This document shows positions 7,139 through 14,251 of a DNA stretch of 16,701 bases, in pieces (position 1 is the stretch's first letter; every line of letters starts with the position of its first letter). The notes beneath the pieces were generated by a model. That model worked only from the letters and a program-made list of their open reading frames with translations, did not search any database and had not been told where the DNA came from. Origin of the DNA: JASFUX01 sp050050115 (GTDB lineage: Bacteria; Pseudomonadota; Alphaproteobacteria; Caulobacterales; Maricaulaceae); the NCBI GenBank assembly GCA_050050115.1, contig JASFUX010000041.1, forward strand, positions 1 to 16,701, written 5' to 3'. Made by a program: the position numbers and the translations under genes.

Positions 7139-7681
7139 TCCGGGCAGCTTCGAGCCGCGGCCGATCTCGACCTCTTCGCCGCCGGTGGCTGCTTCGCCGA
7201 GGCGCGCGCGGCGCTCGATCTCTTCTTCGGCGGCGCGGCGGGAGGGCTCGTACTCGTCTGCGGTGTCGCCGTCGCGCCAGAAGAGGATGCGGTTGGCAAA
7301 GCCCCGGCTTTTCTGGATGACGCCGTTCTCCATGTCGATCTCGAGCCGGATCGAGGAGTCCTGGGCGCCGCGGCTCATCTTGGCGACGAGCAGCTGCTCG
7401 GCGTCGGACGCGGTGGAGTTCTCATAGCCGGTGAACAGCGCGGTGGCCGCAAGGTCCTCAGGCACGAGGTCCTGCGGGCGCGGCTCGCCCGGGCGCGGCG
7501 GGCGCAGATTGTATTCGGGCGGCACCACCAGAGGCGCCTTGGTGACGACGCGGAACTCGTCGGGGGTGACGCGCTCGGCGCCCACGGCGCGGCGCATGCT
7601 GCCGCAGCCGGAAAGCGCGAGCGAAGCGGTCAAGACGGCGGCGCCGAGAAGCAGGCTGGCGCGGCTGAGACGTCGGGTCAT
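7133..7681 (-). CDS. DUF3035 lipoprotein (possible BAM-complex accessory, BamF-like)
   Basis: The 182-residue product is a predicted lipoprotein: a Arg-rich start, a hydrophobic stretch LLLGAAVLTASLALSGC, a lipobox LSGC and Cys26 as the lipidated residue, followed by GSMRR. The family hallmark KAPLVVPPEYNLRPP lies at 48-62, followed by a PRPGEPRPQ linker. DUF3035 (PF11233) is common in alphaproteobacteria next to lspA, and I recall it being linked to the BamF subunit of the outer-membrane beta-barrel assembly machine; that role is inference here. The C-terminal third is charged and probably helical (SRRAAEEEIERRARLGEA). The ATG at 7681 is preferred to in-frame upstream codons because it gives the signal peptide and has GGGAG upstream. 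LspA, encoded just upstream, would process it. Confidence 0.85.
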   Translation of the reverse strand: MTRRLSRASLLLGAAVLTASLALSGCGSMRRAVGAERVTPDEFRVVTKAPLVVPPEYNLRPPRPGEPRPQDLVPEDLAATALFTGYENSTASDAEQLLVAKMSRGAQDSSIRLEIDMENGVIQKSRGFANRILFWRDGDTADEYEPSRRAAEEEIERRARLGEAATGGEEVEIGRGSKLPGL

Positions 7682-7700
7682 TTGGGGGGACTCCCTAGTC

Positions 7701-7735
7701 GTGTCGCGGGACACTATTAACGGCGCGACGCGCCG
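7701..7735 (-). promoter_or_regulatory. Two adjacent hairpins between lspA and the DUF3035 gene
   Basis: Transcription from lspA meets a perfect stem first (CGGCGCG, centre base, CGCGCCG; 7721-7735), then TTAATA, then a second stem (GTGTC, loop of four, GACAC; 7701-7714). The 70-bp spacer is almost filled by these two structures. There is no continuous U run, so a simple intrinsic terminator is unlikely. A processing or attenuation site that lowers or uncouples downstream expression is possible. Confidence 0.35.
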
Positions 7736-7751
7736 AGGCCAAGGCGGGCGT

Positions 7752-8321
7752 TCAGCTTGAGGCCGCCTCGTCCTTTCGGCCAAACAGCACCTCGGCGAGC
7801 AGCAGCACCGCGCCGATCGAGATCGAAGCGTCGGCGATGTTGAACACCCAGGGAAAACCGACGTTCCAGGCCCCGATGGTCCAGCCGAACCAGGGCCCGG
7901 AAAAGTCGATGAAGTCGACCACTGCGCCGAACCGCGCCCGGTCGATCATGTTGCCGAGCGCGCCGCCGATGACCAGCCCGAGCGCGATCGCCCCGAACGG
8001 GCGATGGGTGCGCCGCAGCCAGATCCCGAGCGCGACCGCCACGGCCGCCGAAAAGATGACGAGCCCCCAGCGGCCGACCGCGCTCTCGGCCTGAAAGAGC
8101 CCGTAGCTGACGCCCCGGTTCCACACCATGGAGAGATCGACGATCGGGCTGACCTCGATCCTGTCGCAGCCCTGATTGAACTCCAGACAGCCCGGCGGCG
8201 AGAAATTGAGCGGACCGATGATGATCCACTTGGTCAGCTGATCGAACACGATCACGCTCGCGGCGAGGACGTAGCCGATCACCGGCCAGCGCGATACGGC
8301 CTCCAGCTTGCCCCCCGGCAT
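7752..8321 (-). CDS. lspA: Lipoprotein signal peptidase (signal peptidase II)
   Basis: LspA is the inner-membrane aspartyl protease that removes signal peptides from diacylglyceryl-modified prolipoproteins at the lipobox Cys. The 189-residue product has four membrane segments (about 13-35, 84-101, 108-126 and 160-181). TM1 includes VIVFDQLTKW. The conserved NRGVSYGLF lies at 68-76. The two catalytic aspartates lie in GNMIDR (Asp127) and FNIAD (Asp164). Between TM1 and the NRG motif there is a longer periplasmic loop with two cysteines, PPGCLEFNQGC (42-52). The ATG at 8321 is chosen because GAGGGG lies 9 bases upstream; an ATG at 8345 would overlap the ileS stop. It follows ileS by 13 bp, a conserved pairing in proteobacteria. 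Confidence 0.93.
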   Translation of the reverse strand: MPGGKLEAVSRWPVIGYVLAASVIVFDQLTKWIIIGPLNFSPPGCLEFNQGCDRIEVSPIVDLSMVWNRGVSYGLFQAESAVGRWGLVIFSAAVAVALGIWLRRTHRPFGAIALGLVIGGALGNMIDRARFGAVVDFIDFSGPWFGWTIGAWNVGFPWVFNIADASISIGAVLLLAEVLFGRKDEAASS

Positions 8322-8334
8322 GTCGCTCGTCCCC

Positions 8335-11300
8335 TCAGCGGCCATGGCGCGCATCCCAATCGGCGACGGCCTCGGCGTCGCGCGGTGAAAGGTCCGGATA
8401 CCGAGCATCACTACCAACCTCGGCCAGCACCTTCCACGAGCGCGCGCAGCGCTTGCCTTCGGCCTTGCCCGGCATCACGGCGACGCCCGGCTCGTCCTCG
8501 AGCGTGAACGCGTCCGTGGGCGCCGCGCCTTCGCCCAGCCGCGCCTGCGAAGTGATGCAGAGATCGGCGAGGAAGGCTTCGACATTATCGCCCGCCTCCG
8601 CCTCGAGCGCGGCTGCGTCAGCCTTGTCGGACAACCACACGGTCGGGGCGGCTTCGAGCGACGCGCCGATGCGTTTCTCGCGGCGCTCGACTTCGAGCGC
8701 GCCCAGAACGACGCGGCGGATGCGCCGCAGCCGCGCCCAGCGCTCGGCGAGCGTCGGGTCGAGCCAACTCGACGGCGTCTCGGGGAACTGGCGCAGATGC
8801 ACCGAACCCGCGTCCGGATTCCGCATCAGCCACGCTTCTTCCATCGTGAACGGCAGGATTGGGGCGAGCCAGGCGGTCAGACGGTTGAACAGCTCGTCCA
8901 TCACCGTGCGCGCGGCGCGGCGGCGCAGCTCGGAAGGCTTGTCGCAGTAGAGCGCGTCCTTGCGGATGTCGAAATAGATCGCCGAGAGGTCCACCGACGC
9001 GAAGTTCATCAGCGCCTGGACCGCACGCGGGAAGTCGTACGCCTTGTACGCAATGCGCACGTAAGTGTCCGTCTCCGCCATGCGGTGGCGCACCCAGCGT
9101 TCAAGACCCGGAAAGCTCGCGTCGTCGGTCAGGCGCTCGTCTTCGGAGAAATCCGCCAAGGCGCCCAAGAGATAGCGCAGCGTGTTCCTCAGCTTCCGGT
9201 AGAGGTCGGCCGTGTTCTTGATCGTCTCGGGGCCGAGGCGCTGGTCGTCGACGTAGTCCACTCCGCCGACCCAGAGCCGCAGGATGTCTGCGCCGTAGTC
9301 CTTCATTACGTCCAAGGGCGAGACGGTGTTGCCCTTGGATTTGGACATCTTCTCGCCCTGGGCGTCCATGGTGAAGCCGTGGGTGAGAACTTCCTTGTAC
9401 GGCGCGACGCCACGTGTGCCGCAGGCCTCCAGCAAAGAGGACTGGAACCAGCCGCGGTGCTGGTCCGAGCCTTCGAAGTAGAGATCGGCCGGCCAGGGCA
9501 GCCCGCGCTTTTCGAGCACGAAGGCGTGGGTGCAGCCGCTGTCGAACCAGACGTCGAGGATGTCCTCGACCTTCTCCCACTCGGACGGATCGTCGACGAG
9601 GCCGTCTAGGAAAGTCTCGGCCGGCGTGGTGAACCAGGCGTCCGCGCCGTCGTCGGCGACGGTCTTCAAGATGCGCGCGCTGAGCTCGTCGTTGTGCGGA
9701 AAATCGGCGTTGGGCAGATAGTCGCCGGCCTTGTTGACGAACAAGGTCAGCGGCACGCCCCAGGCGCGCTGGCGCGAGAGCAGCCAGTCGGGCCGGTCCT
9801 CGACCATCGAACGGATGCGGTTGATCGACTGAGCGGGATGCCAGGTGACTTGATCGATCGCCGTCAGTGCGCGCTCGCGCAGCGTTTTCGCCGCGCCCGC
9901 GTCCTCGCCGGGCAGCGGGATCTGCTTGTCGATGGCGACGAACCATTGCGGCGTATTGCGGAAGATCAGCGGTGCTTTCGAGCGCCACGAGTGCGGATAG
10001 GAGTGCTCCAGCCGCCCGCGGGCCAAGAGCGCGCCCGCTTCGATCAGCTTGGCGATGACGGCTTTGTTGGCCCCGCCCTCTTGGCCGGACTTCTTGCCCT
10101 CGGTGCGCACGACCTGCTCGCCGGCGAAGAGGGGCACGTGGTCGTAGTAGGCGCCGGTCTCGTCGACCATGTCAGGGATGTCGGCGCGGGAGAGGCCGTT
10201 GGCGAGCCAGACTTCGTAGTCCTCTTGGCCGTGTGAGGGCGCGGTGTGGACGAAGCCCGTGCCGGCGTCGTCGGTGACGTGATCGCCTGGGAGGAGCGGG
10301 ACGGGGAAGTCGAAGTAGCCGTCGGCACCGCTCACTTCTGCCAGCGGATGCGAGCACAAGAGCACGTCCGGCTGCACGCTTTCGACACGGTTAAACGATG
10401 CGATCCTCGCGGCCTCGCGCACACTTTCCCAAAGCTCGTCCGCGACGATCAGCCGATCACCAGGCTGGGCCCAAGGCTGACGAACTTCGCCAGTCTTTGG
10501 ATCCGTGATCTGCTCGACCTCTTCCACTTCATAGAGGCCATACTCAATGCTCGGACCGTACGCGATCGCGCGGTTGCCTGGGATGGTCCATGGCGTTGTT
10601 GTCCAAATCACAACGTTCGCGCCGGTCCATTGATGTACTTCTTTGGGCGTGCCCGGGACGACCTCGTTCGCCACGGCGACATGTTTCACCGGAAACTTCA
10701 CCCAGATCGTATGGCTCGTGTGATCCCGGTACTCCACCTCCGCCTCGGCGAGCGCGGTGCGTTCGACCGGGCTCCACATCACCGGTTTCGAGCCGCGGTA
10801 GAGCGAGCCCTGTCGGGCGAACTTCAGGAACTCTTCGACGATCGCGGCCTCGGCGTCGAACGCCATCGTGGTGTAGGGGTCCTTCCAGTCGCCGAAGATG
10901 CCCAGGCGCTCGAACTGCTCGGACTGCACGCCGACCCACTTCTGCGCATAGGCGCGGCATTCGGCGCGGAACTCGGCCGGCGGCACGTCGTCCTTGCGCT
11001 TGCCCTTGGCGCGGTAGGCCTCCTCCACCTTCCACTCGATCGGCAGGCCGTGGCAGTCCCACCCTGGCACATATGACGCGTCCCGCCCGGTCATCTGCCG
11101 TGAGCGGACGATGACGTCTTTGATCGTCTTATTGAGCGCATGGCCGATGTGGATGTCGCCGTTCGCGTACGGCGGGCCGTCGTGGAGGATCCAGGGCTCC
11201 CGGCCCGCGGCGTCCTTGCGCAGCTTGGCGTAGATGTCGTCCGCCTGCCATTGCGCCAGGATCTCGGGCTCTTTCTTGGGCAGCCCGGCGCGCATCGGGA

Positions 11301-11388
11301 ACTCTGTTCGGGGCAGAAACAGCGTTTCTTTATAGTCGCGGCCCGTTTCCGAGCTGGATTGGGCCTTTGTGTCGGCGGCGTCAGTCAT
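8335..11388 (-). CDS. ileS: Isoleucyl-tRNA synthetase
   Basis: The enzyme attaches isoleucine to tRNA-Ile in the cytoplasm and edits mischarged valine. The 1017-residue class I synthetase has the signature HIGH (80-83) in GPPYANGDIHIGHALNK and KMSKS (680-684) in GEKMSKSKGNTVSP. The CP1 editing domain shows TTTPWTIPGN (263-272) and GTGFVHTAPSHGQEDY (376-391). ILDVWFDSG and FEGSDQHRGWF lie before the KMSKS loop. The C-terminal zinc-ribbon position keeps only one Cys: KRCARSWKV (Cys981, Ser984), and PDLSPRDAEAV replaces the usual second Cys pair. I believe this loss is common in alphaproteobacterial IleS. The start is an ATG with only a weak ribosome-binding site. The gene lies 134 bp after ribF and 13 bp before lspA. 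Confidence 0.97.
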   Translation of the reverse strand: MTDAADTKAQSSSETGRDYKETLFLPRTEFPMRAGLPKKEPEILAQWQADDIYAKLRKDAAGREPWILHDGPPYANGDIHIGHALNKTIKDVIVRSRQMTGRDASYVPGWDCHGLPIEWKVEEAYRAKGKRKDDVPPAEFRAECRAYAQKWVGVQSEQFERLGIFGDWKDPYTTMAFDAEAAIVEEFLKFARQGSLYRGSKPVMWSPVERTALAEAEVEYRDHTSHTIWVKFPVKHVAVANEVVPGTPKEVHQWTGANVVIWTTTPWTIPGNRAIAYGPSIEYGLYEVEEVEQITDPKTGEVRQPWAQPGDRLIVADELWESVREAARIASFNRVESVQPDVLLCSHPLAEVSGADGYFDFPVPLLPGDHVTDDAGTGFVHTAPSHGQEDYEVWLANGLSRADIPDMVDETGAYYDHVPLFAGEQVVRTEGKKSGQEGGANKAVIAKLIEAGALLARGRLEHSYPHSWRSKAPLIFRNTPQWFVAIDKQIPLPGEDAGAAKTLRERALTAIDQVTWHPAQSINRIRSMVEDRPDWLLSRQRAWGVPLTLFVNKAGDYLPNADFPHNDELSARILKTVADDGADAWFTTPAETFLDGLVDDPSEWEKVEDILDVWFDSGCTHAFVLEKRGLPWPADLYFEGSDQHRGWFQSSLLEACGTRGVAPYKEVLTHGFTMDAQGEKMSKSKGNTVSPLDVMKDYGADILRLWVGGVDYVDDQRLGPETIKNTADLYRKLRNTLRYLLGALADFSEDERLTDDASFPGLERWVRHRMAETDTYVRIAYKAYDFPRAVQALMNFASVDLSAIYFDIRKDALYCDKPSELRRRAARTVMDELFNRLTAWLAPILPFTMEEAWLMRNPDAGSVHLRQFPETPSSWLDPTLAERWARLRRIRRVVLGALEVERREKRIGASLEAAPTVWLSDKADAAALEAEAGDNVEAFLADLCITSQARLGEGAAPTDAFTLEDEPGVAVMPGKAEGKRCARSWKVLAEVGSDARYPDLSPRDAEAVADWDARHGR

Positions 11389-11432
11389 GTGGAGGCATCC
11401 GGTGCGATCGGCGTCGAAGAATGGGCGAATTT

Positions 11433-11464
11433 CCCGGCCGCGCCAAACCTAGCCGCGCGCCGGG
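11433..11464 (-). promoter_or_regulatory. GC-rich hairpin in the ribF-ileS spacer
   Basis: The 134-bp spacer holds an inverted repeat: CCCGGC plus CGCG (11433-11442) pair with CGCG and GCCGGG (11454-11464), with one bulged base and an 11-base loop. No U tract follows on either strand, so a standard terminator is not supported. It may be a leader structure upstream of ileS or a partial terminator for ribF. No T-box features were seen. Confidence 0.3.
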
Positions 11465-11522
11465 TCAATAATTCGCGCGATGACGCGCCGCAGACCGCCG
11501 ATCTTAAGCATGGCGTCCGATA

Positions 11523-12461
11523 TCAGCTTGATCCTAAAGCGTCCAGGGCGGCGCGCGCCGCCGCGACGTCGGCGTCCATCTGGGCCGTCAGGGCTTCGGC
11601 GCTGTCGAACTTCATGTCGCCCCTTAGGAAGGCCCGCGGCGCGACAGCGAGGTGGCGGCCGTAAAGATCGCCTTCGAAGTCAAAGAGATAGGCCTCAAGC
11701 CGCTCGTCCTCGCCCTCGAACGTCGGCCGCCAGCCGATGTAGGCCGCCCCGGGCCGGTCCCTGTCCTCGCCCTCGATCCGCACGGTGACCGCGTAGACAC
11801 CCACCGGCGGCCGGATCAGGTCGCCAAGGTAAAGGTTCGCCGTGGGAAAGCCGAGCTCGCGGCCTCTCTGGTCGCCGCGCTCGACCACGCCGTCGACCAC
11901 CCAAGGCCGAGTCAGCATCTTTTCGGCCGCGGCCATGTCGCCCTTGGCGATCGCCGCGCGGATGGCGCTCGAGGAGCAGTCTTCGCCGCCGAGGCTCACT
12001 TGCTCGACGATGGTGACGCCAAAGCCGAACTCTTCGCCGAGGGCTTTAAGAGAGTCCGTTGAGCCGACCCGGTCCTTGCCGAAGCGGAAATCCCAGCCGA
12101 CCGTCACATGCGCGATCCCGAGCGCGCCGACCAGCACGTCGGCGGCGAAGGCCCGGTCGTCCATAAGCGACAGCGCGCGGTCAAAGCCGATGCGGTAGAG
12201 CACGTCGACGCCCAGATCGGCGAGCACGTGGTTTCGCGTCGTGTCGGACAAGATGCGGAACGGCGCAGCGTGCGGCTGGAAAAAGCGCCGCGGATGCGGA
12301 TCGAACACCGCCATGCCTAAAGGCGTCGCTCCACCGGCCGCGGCGCGCGCGGCGTCGAGGACGGCCTGGTGGCCCTTGTGCATCCCGTCGAAGTTGCCCA
12401 GCGCGATCGACGCGCCCTGGATCTCGGCGGGAACGCCGATCTCAGGCTCGATCACCCGCAC
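11523..12461 (-). CDS. ribF: Bifunctional riboflavin kinase/FMN adenylyltransferase
   Basis: RibF phosphorylates riboflavin to FMN and then adenylylates FMN to FAD in the cytoplasm. The 312-residue length is standard. The N-terminal adenylyltransferase domain has GNFDGMHKGH (22-31, the HxGH-like nucleotidyltransferase motif), FDPHP (53-57), GWDFRFGKDR (122-131) and SSSAIR (163-168). The C-terminal kinase domain has GRELGFPTAN (200-209), GVYAV (221-225), RPTF (245-248) and LEAYLFDFEGDLYG, whose Glu256 fits the catalytic base. The start is a GTG at 12461 with a second in-frame GTG two codons later, and only a weak GGAACGA site upstream, so the exact start is uncertain by a few residues. It lies 19 bp after the MaoC-like gene and is probably co-transcribed with it. 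Confidence 0.95.
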   Translation of the reverse strand: MRVIEPEIGVPAEIQGASIALGNFDGMHKGHQAVLDAARAAAGGATPLGMAVFDPHPRRFFQPHAAPFRILSDTTRNHVLADLGVDVLYRIGFDRALSLMDDRAFAADVLVGALGIAHVTVGWDFRFGKDRVGSTDSLKALGEEFGFGVTIVEQVSLGGEDCSSSAIRAAIAKGDMAAAEKMLTRPWVVDGVVERGDQRGRELGFPTANLYLGDLIRPPVGVYAVTVRIEGEDRDRPGAAYIGWRPTFEGEDERLEAYLFDFEGDLYGRHLAVAPRAFLRGDMKFDSAEALTAQMDADVAAARAALDALGSS

Positions 12462-12480
12462 GGCGGCTTCGTTCCGTCGG

Positions 12481-12918
12481 TCACGTCTCGTCCGACTTTC
12501 GGGCGACCCAGGCGCCTGCGTTGGCCCGCACCACCTTCTTGCCGCGCGCCTTGCACCAGCATTCGAGCGTCACGAGCTGCTTGTCGGGCACGATCTCGGC
12601 GATCTCGGCGTGGGCGATCACCTCGTCGCCGACGCGCACGGGGCCTCTGTAGGACAGATTGAGCGAGCGGAAGATCGCGCCTGGGCCCGGCAGCTGGGTG
12701 CCCATCACCGCCGACAGCAGCGAGGCGACGAAGGCGCCGTGCGCGATCCGGCCCTTGAACATCGTCTGGGCCGCAAACTCTTCGTCAAGGTGAACGGGAT
12801 TGGTGTCCCCGGTTAGGGTTGCGAAGTCCTCAACGTCCTTTTCGGTCACGAGCCGGGTCATCTCGGCCGCCATGCCGACCTTGAGGTCCTCGAGATAGTA
12901 GCCGTGCTTGCTGGACAT
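12481..12918 (-). CDS. MaoC-like (R)-specific enoyl-CoA hydratase
   Basis: The 145-residue product has a single hot-dog fold of the MaoC/PhaJ family, which reversibly hydrates trans-2-enoyl-CoA to (R)-3-hydroxyacyl-CoA. The hydratase-2 signature is intact: GDTNPVHLDEEFAAQTMFKG (37-56), with catalytic Asp38 and His43 in the D-x-N-P-x-H spacing, followed by RIAHGAFVASLLSAVMG (57-73). The C-terminal half has the expected LSYRGPVRVGDEV strand. The precise substrate, such as a fatty acid or PHA precursor, cannot be told from sequence. The ATG at 12918 follows GAGACCGGG and GGGGAAG stretches. It is the first gene of the minus-strand run and diverges from the DUF2336 gene. Confidence 0.9.
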   Translation of the reverse strand: MSSKHGYYLEDLKVGMAAEMTRLVTEKDVEDFATLTGDTNPVHLDEEFAAQTMFKGRIAHGAFVASLLSAVMGTQLPGPGAIFRSLNLSYRGPVRVGDEVIAHAEIAEIVPDKQLVTLECWCKARGKKVVRANAGAWVARKSDET

Positions 12919-12969
12919 CCCGGTCTCGCTTCCCCGATCCCCGCCGTTCCGACGCCAAATCGCTCATAC

Positions 12970-12983
12970 GCCCCGTCCGGGGC
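12970..12983. repeat. Short inverted repeat in the MaoC/DUF2336 divergent region
   Basis: GCCCC, four bases, GGGGC forms a perfect stem between the divergent starts. It could be an operator or a leader hairpin of the MaoC transcript. It is too short and GC-rich to be assigned further. Confidence 0.25.
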
Positions 12984-13019
12984 AGGCTCGCAGACCGACC
13001 TCGGAATTCTTCGCGAGCG

Positions 13020-13034
13020 TTAAACGTTCATTCA
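13020..13034 (+). promoter_or_regulatory. CtrA-like binding site, TTAA-N7-TTCA
   Basis: TTAA (13020-13023), seven bases, then TTCA (13031-13034) differs by one base from the TTAA-N7-TTAA consensus bound by the cell-cycle regulator CtrA in Caulobacter and relatives. It lies about 50-110 bp before the possible starts of the DUF2336 gene and about 100 bp before the MaoC start, so it could serve either. The window looks like a CtrA-bearing lineage, but no ctrA gene is present here to confirm it. Confidence 0.35.
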
Positions 13035-13055
13035 GCGTCGCGGTCAATTTCGCCG

Positions 13056-13072
13056 ACCGGGTTTACCCCGGT
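13056..13072 (+). promoter_or_regulatory. Hairpin before the DUF2336 gene
   Basis: ACCGGG (13056-13061) and CCCGGT (13067-13072) form a perfect 6-bp stem around the loop TTTAC, ending 8 bases before an ATG at 13081. If transcribed it would shadow that ATG, which has no ribosome-binding site. This favours the downstream ATG at 13129, but the structure could also be a DNA operator. Confidence 0.3.
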
Positions 13073-13128
13073 TAATCGTTATGCGTGTCAAAACAGTCTC
13101 GCACATACGGTTCAAGGCGGACGCAGCC

Positions 13129-14211
13129 ATGCTGTCGAACATGAACGATCTCGTCGCGCTCGCGAAAGAGACTTCGCCGGAGCGGCGGCGCGAGCTGCTG
13201 CGCAGCCTCTCGGACCTGTTCGACGAGGCCGACGAAGCCGTCGCTCAATCGCAGGACTTCGCCCAGACCTTCGGAATGCTGCTCGACCAGCTCGACGTCG
13301 AGGTGCGCTCGGAGTTCGCCGAGCGCTTCGCCAAGCTGCCCGGCGCGCCGGCCGGCGTGATGTCGCGGCTCGCGCACGACGTCATCGAGGTCGCCCGCCC
13401 GGTCCTCTGCCACGGCGAGACCCTGAAGGACAGCGAGCTGATCGCCGTCGCGATGATGCGCGGCCAGGAGCATCTCAGGGCCATCGGCGTGCGCACCGAG
13501 GTCTCCACCTCGGTGTCCGACGCCGTCGTCAGCCGCGGCGACGACGAGACGCTGGTGACCATCGTCTCCAACCGCGGCGCGCGGTTCTCGCGCCAGTCGT
13601 TTGAAACGCTGACCGACCGCTCGGAGAGGATCGTCGCGCTGCAGGAGCCGCTCGCGACCCGGCCCGACACCCCGCTCGACCTGGTCAACGAGATGATGAC
13701 CTTCGTCGAGGACGCGTTGCGAGACCGCATCCTGAAGCGCGTGCGCACGGTGCCAGCCGACGAGCTTGAAGAGGCGCTGCGCGCAGCGCGCGCGCGCACG
13801 CAGAACCGCCGGCGCACCGACCCCGACCGCTCCCGTGCGATCCGCGAGGTCCGCGAGATGAAGGCGCGGGGCAAGCTTAACAAGGCGGTGGTGATCGACT
13901 TCATCCGCGGCGGCGACGAGGCGCGCTTCTTCGCCGGGCTCGCCGAGCTCGTCGAGGTCGAGTTCGACGCCGCGCGCCGGCTGTGGGGCGCCGCCTCGCT
14001 CGATCCCCTGGCGATCGCCATCCGCGCGGCGGACGGGGATCGCGCTTTCTTCGTCACCCTGGCGATGGAGCGCGAAGGCGCCTCGGTGCGCGATCCGCGC
14101 GAGGCCCGCTCGTTCGGCGACGCGTTCGAGGCGATCCCGGTCGCCGCGGCTCAGCGCGTGGTCCGCTTCTGGCGCGTCCGCCGCGGCGCCGGCGAGCAGG
14201 ACGCGGCTTAG
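13129..14211 (+). CDS. DUF2336 domain protein
   Basis: The product (360 residues from this start) belongs to the alphaproteobacterial DUF2336 family, whose members are helical-repeat proteins of largely unknown biochemical role. It begins MLSNMNDLVALAKETSPERR. Family features are RRELLRSLSDLFDEADEAV, then repeated helical pairs such as LKDSELIAVAMMRGQEHLRA and VVSRGDDETLVTIVSNRGAR. The C-terminal half has a basic stretch (RARTQNRRRTDPDRSRAI) and ends in Ala/Arg-rich sequence. There are no membrane segments. The frame is open to an ATG at 13081. I chose 13129 because GGCGG lies 8 bases upstream, and an ATG at 13141 (MNDLVALAK) is also possible. It sits on the opposite strand between the MaoC-ribF group and the HAD hydrolase gene, with a CtrA-like site upstream. 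Confidence 0.85.
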   Translation: MLSNMNDLVALAKETSPERRRELLRSLSDLFDEADEAVAQSQDFAQTFGMLLDQLDVEVRSEFAERFAKLPGAPAGVMSRLAHDVIEVARPVLCHGETLKDSELIAVAMMRGQEHLRAIGVRTEVSTSVSDAVVSRGDDETLVTIVSNRGARFSRQSFETLTDRSERIVALQEPLATRPDTPLDLVNEMMTFVEDALRDRILKRVRTVPADELEEALRAARARTQNRRRTDPDRSRAIREVREMKARGKLNKAVVIDFIRGGDEARFFAGLAELVEVEFDAARRLWGAASLDPLAIAIRAADGDRAFFVTLAMEREGASVRDPREARSFGDAFEAIPVAAAQRVVRFWRVRRGAGEQDAA

Positions 14212-14251
14212 GTCACAGGGCCGCTCCCTCTCGAGCGAGGAAGCCCATCCC

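Noticed and set aside
8322..8417. Upstream extension of lspA overlapping the ileS stop
   Set aside because: The added residues are Arg/Pro-rich and unlike an LspA N-terminus, and the best ribosome-binding site precedes the ATG at 8321.
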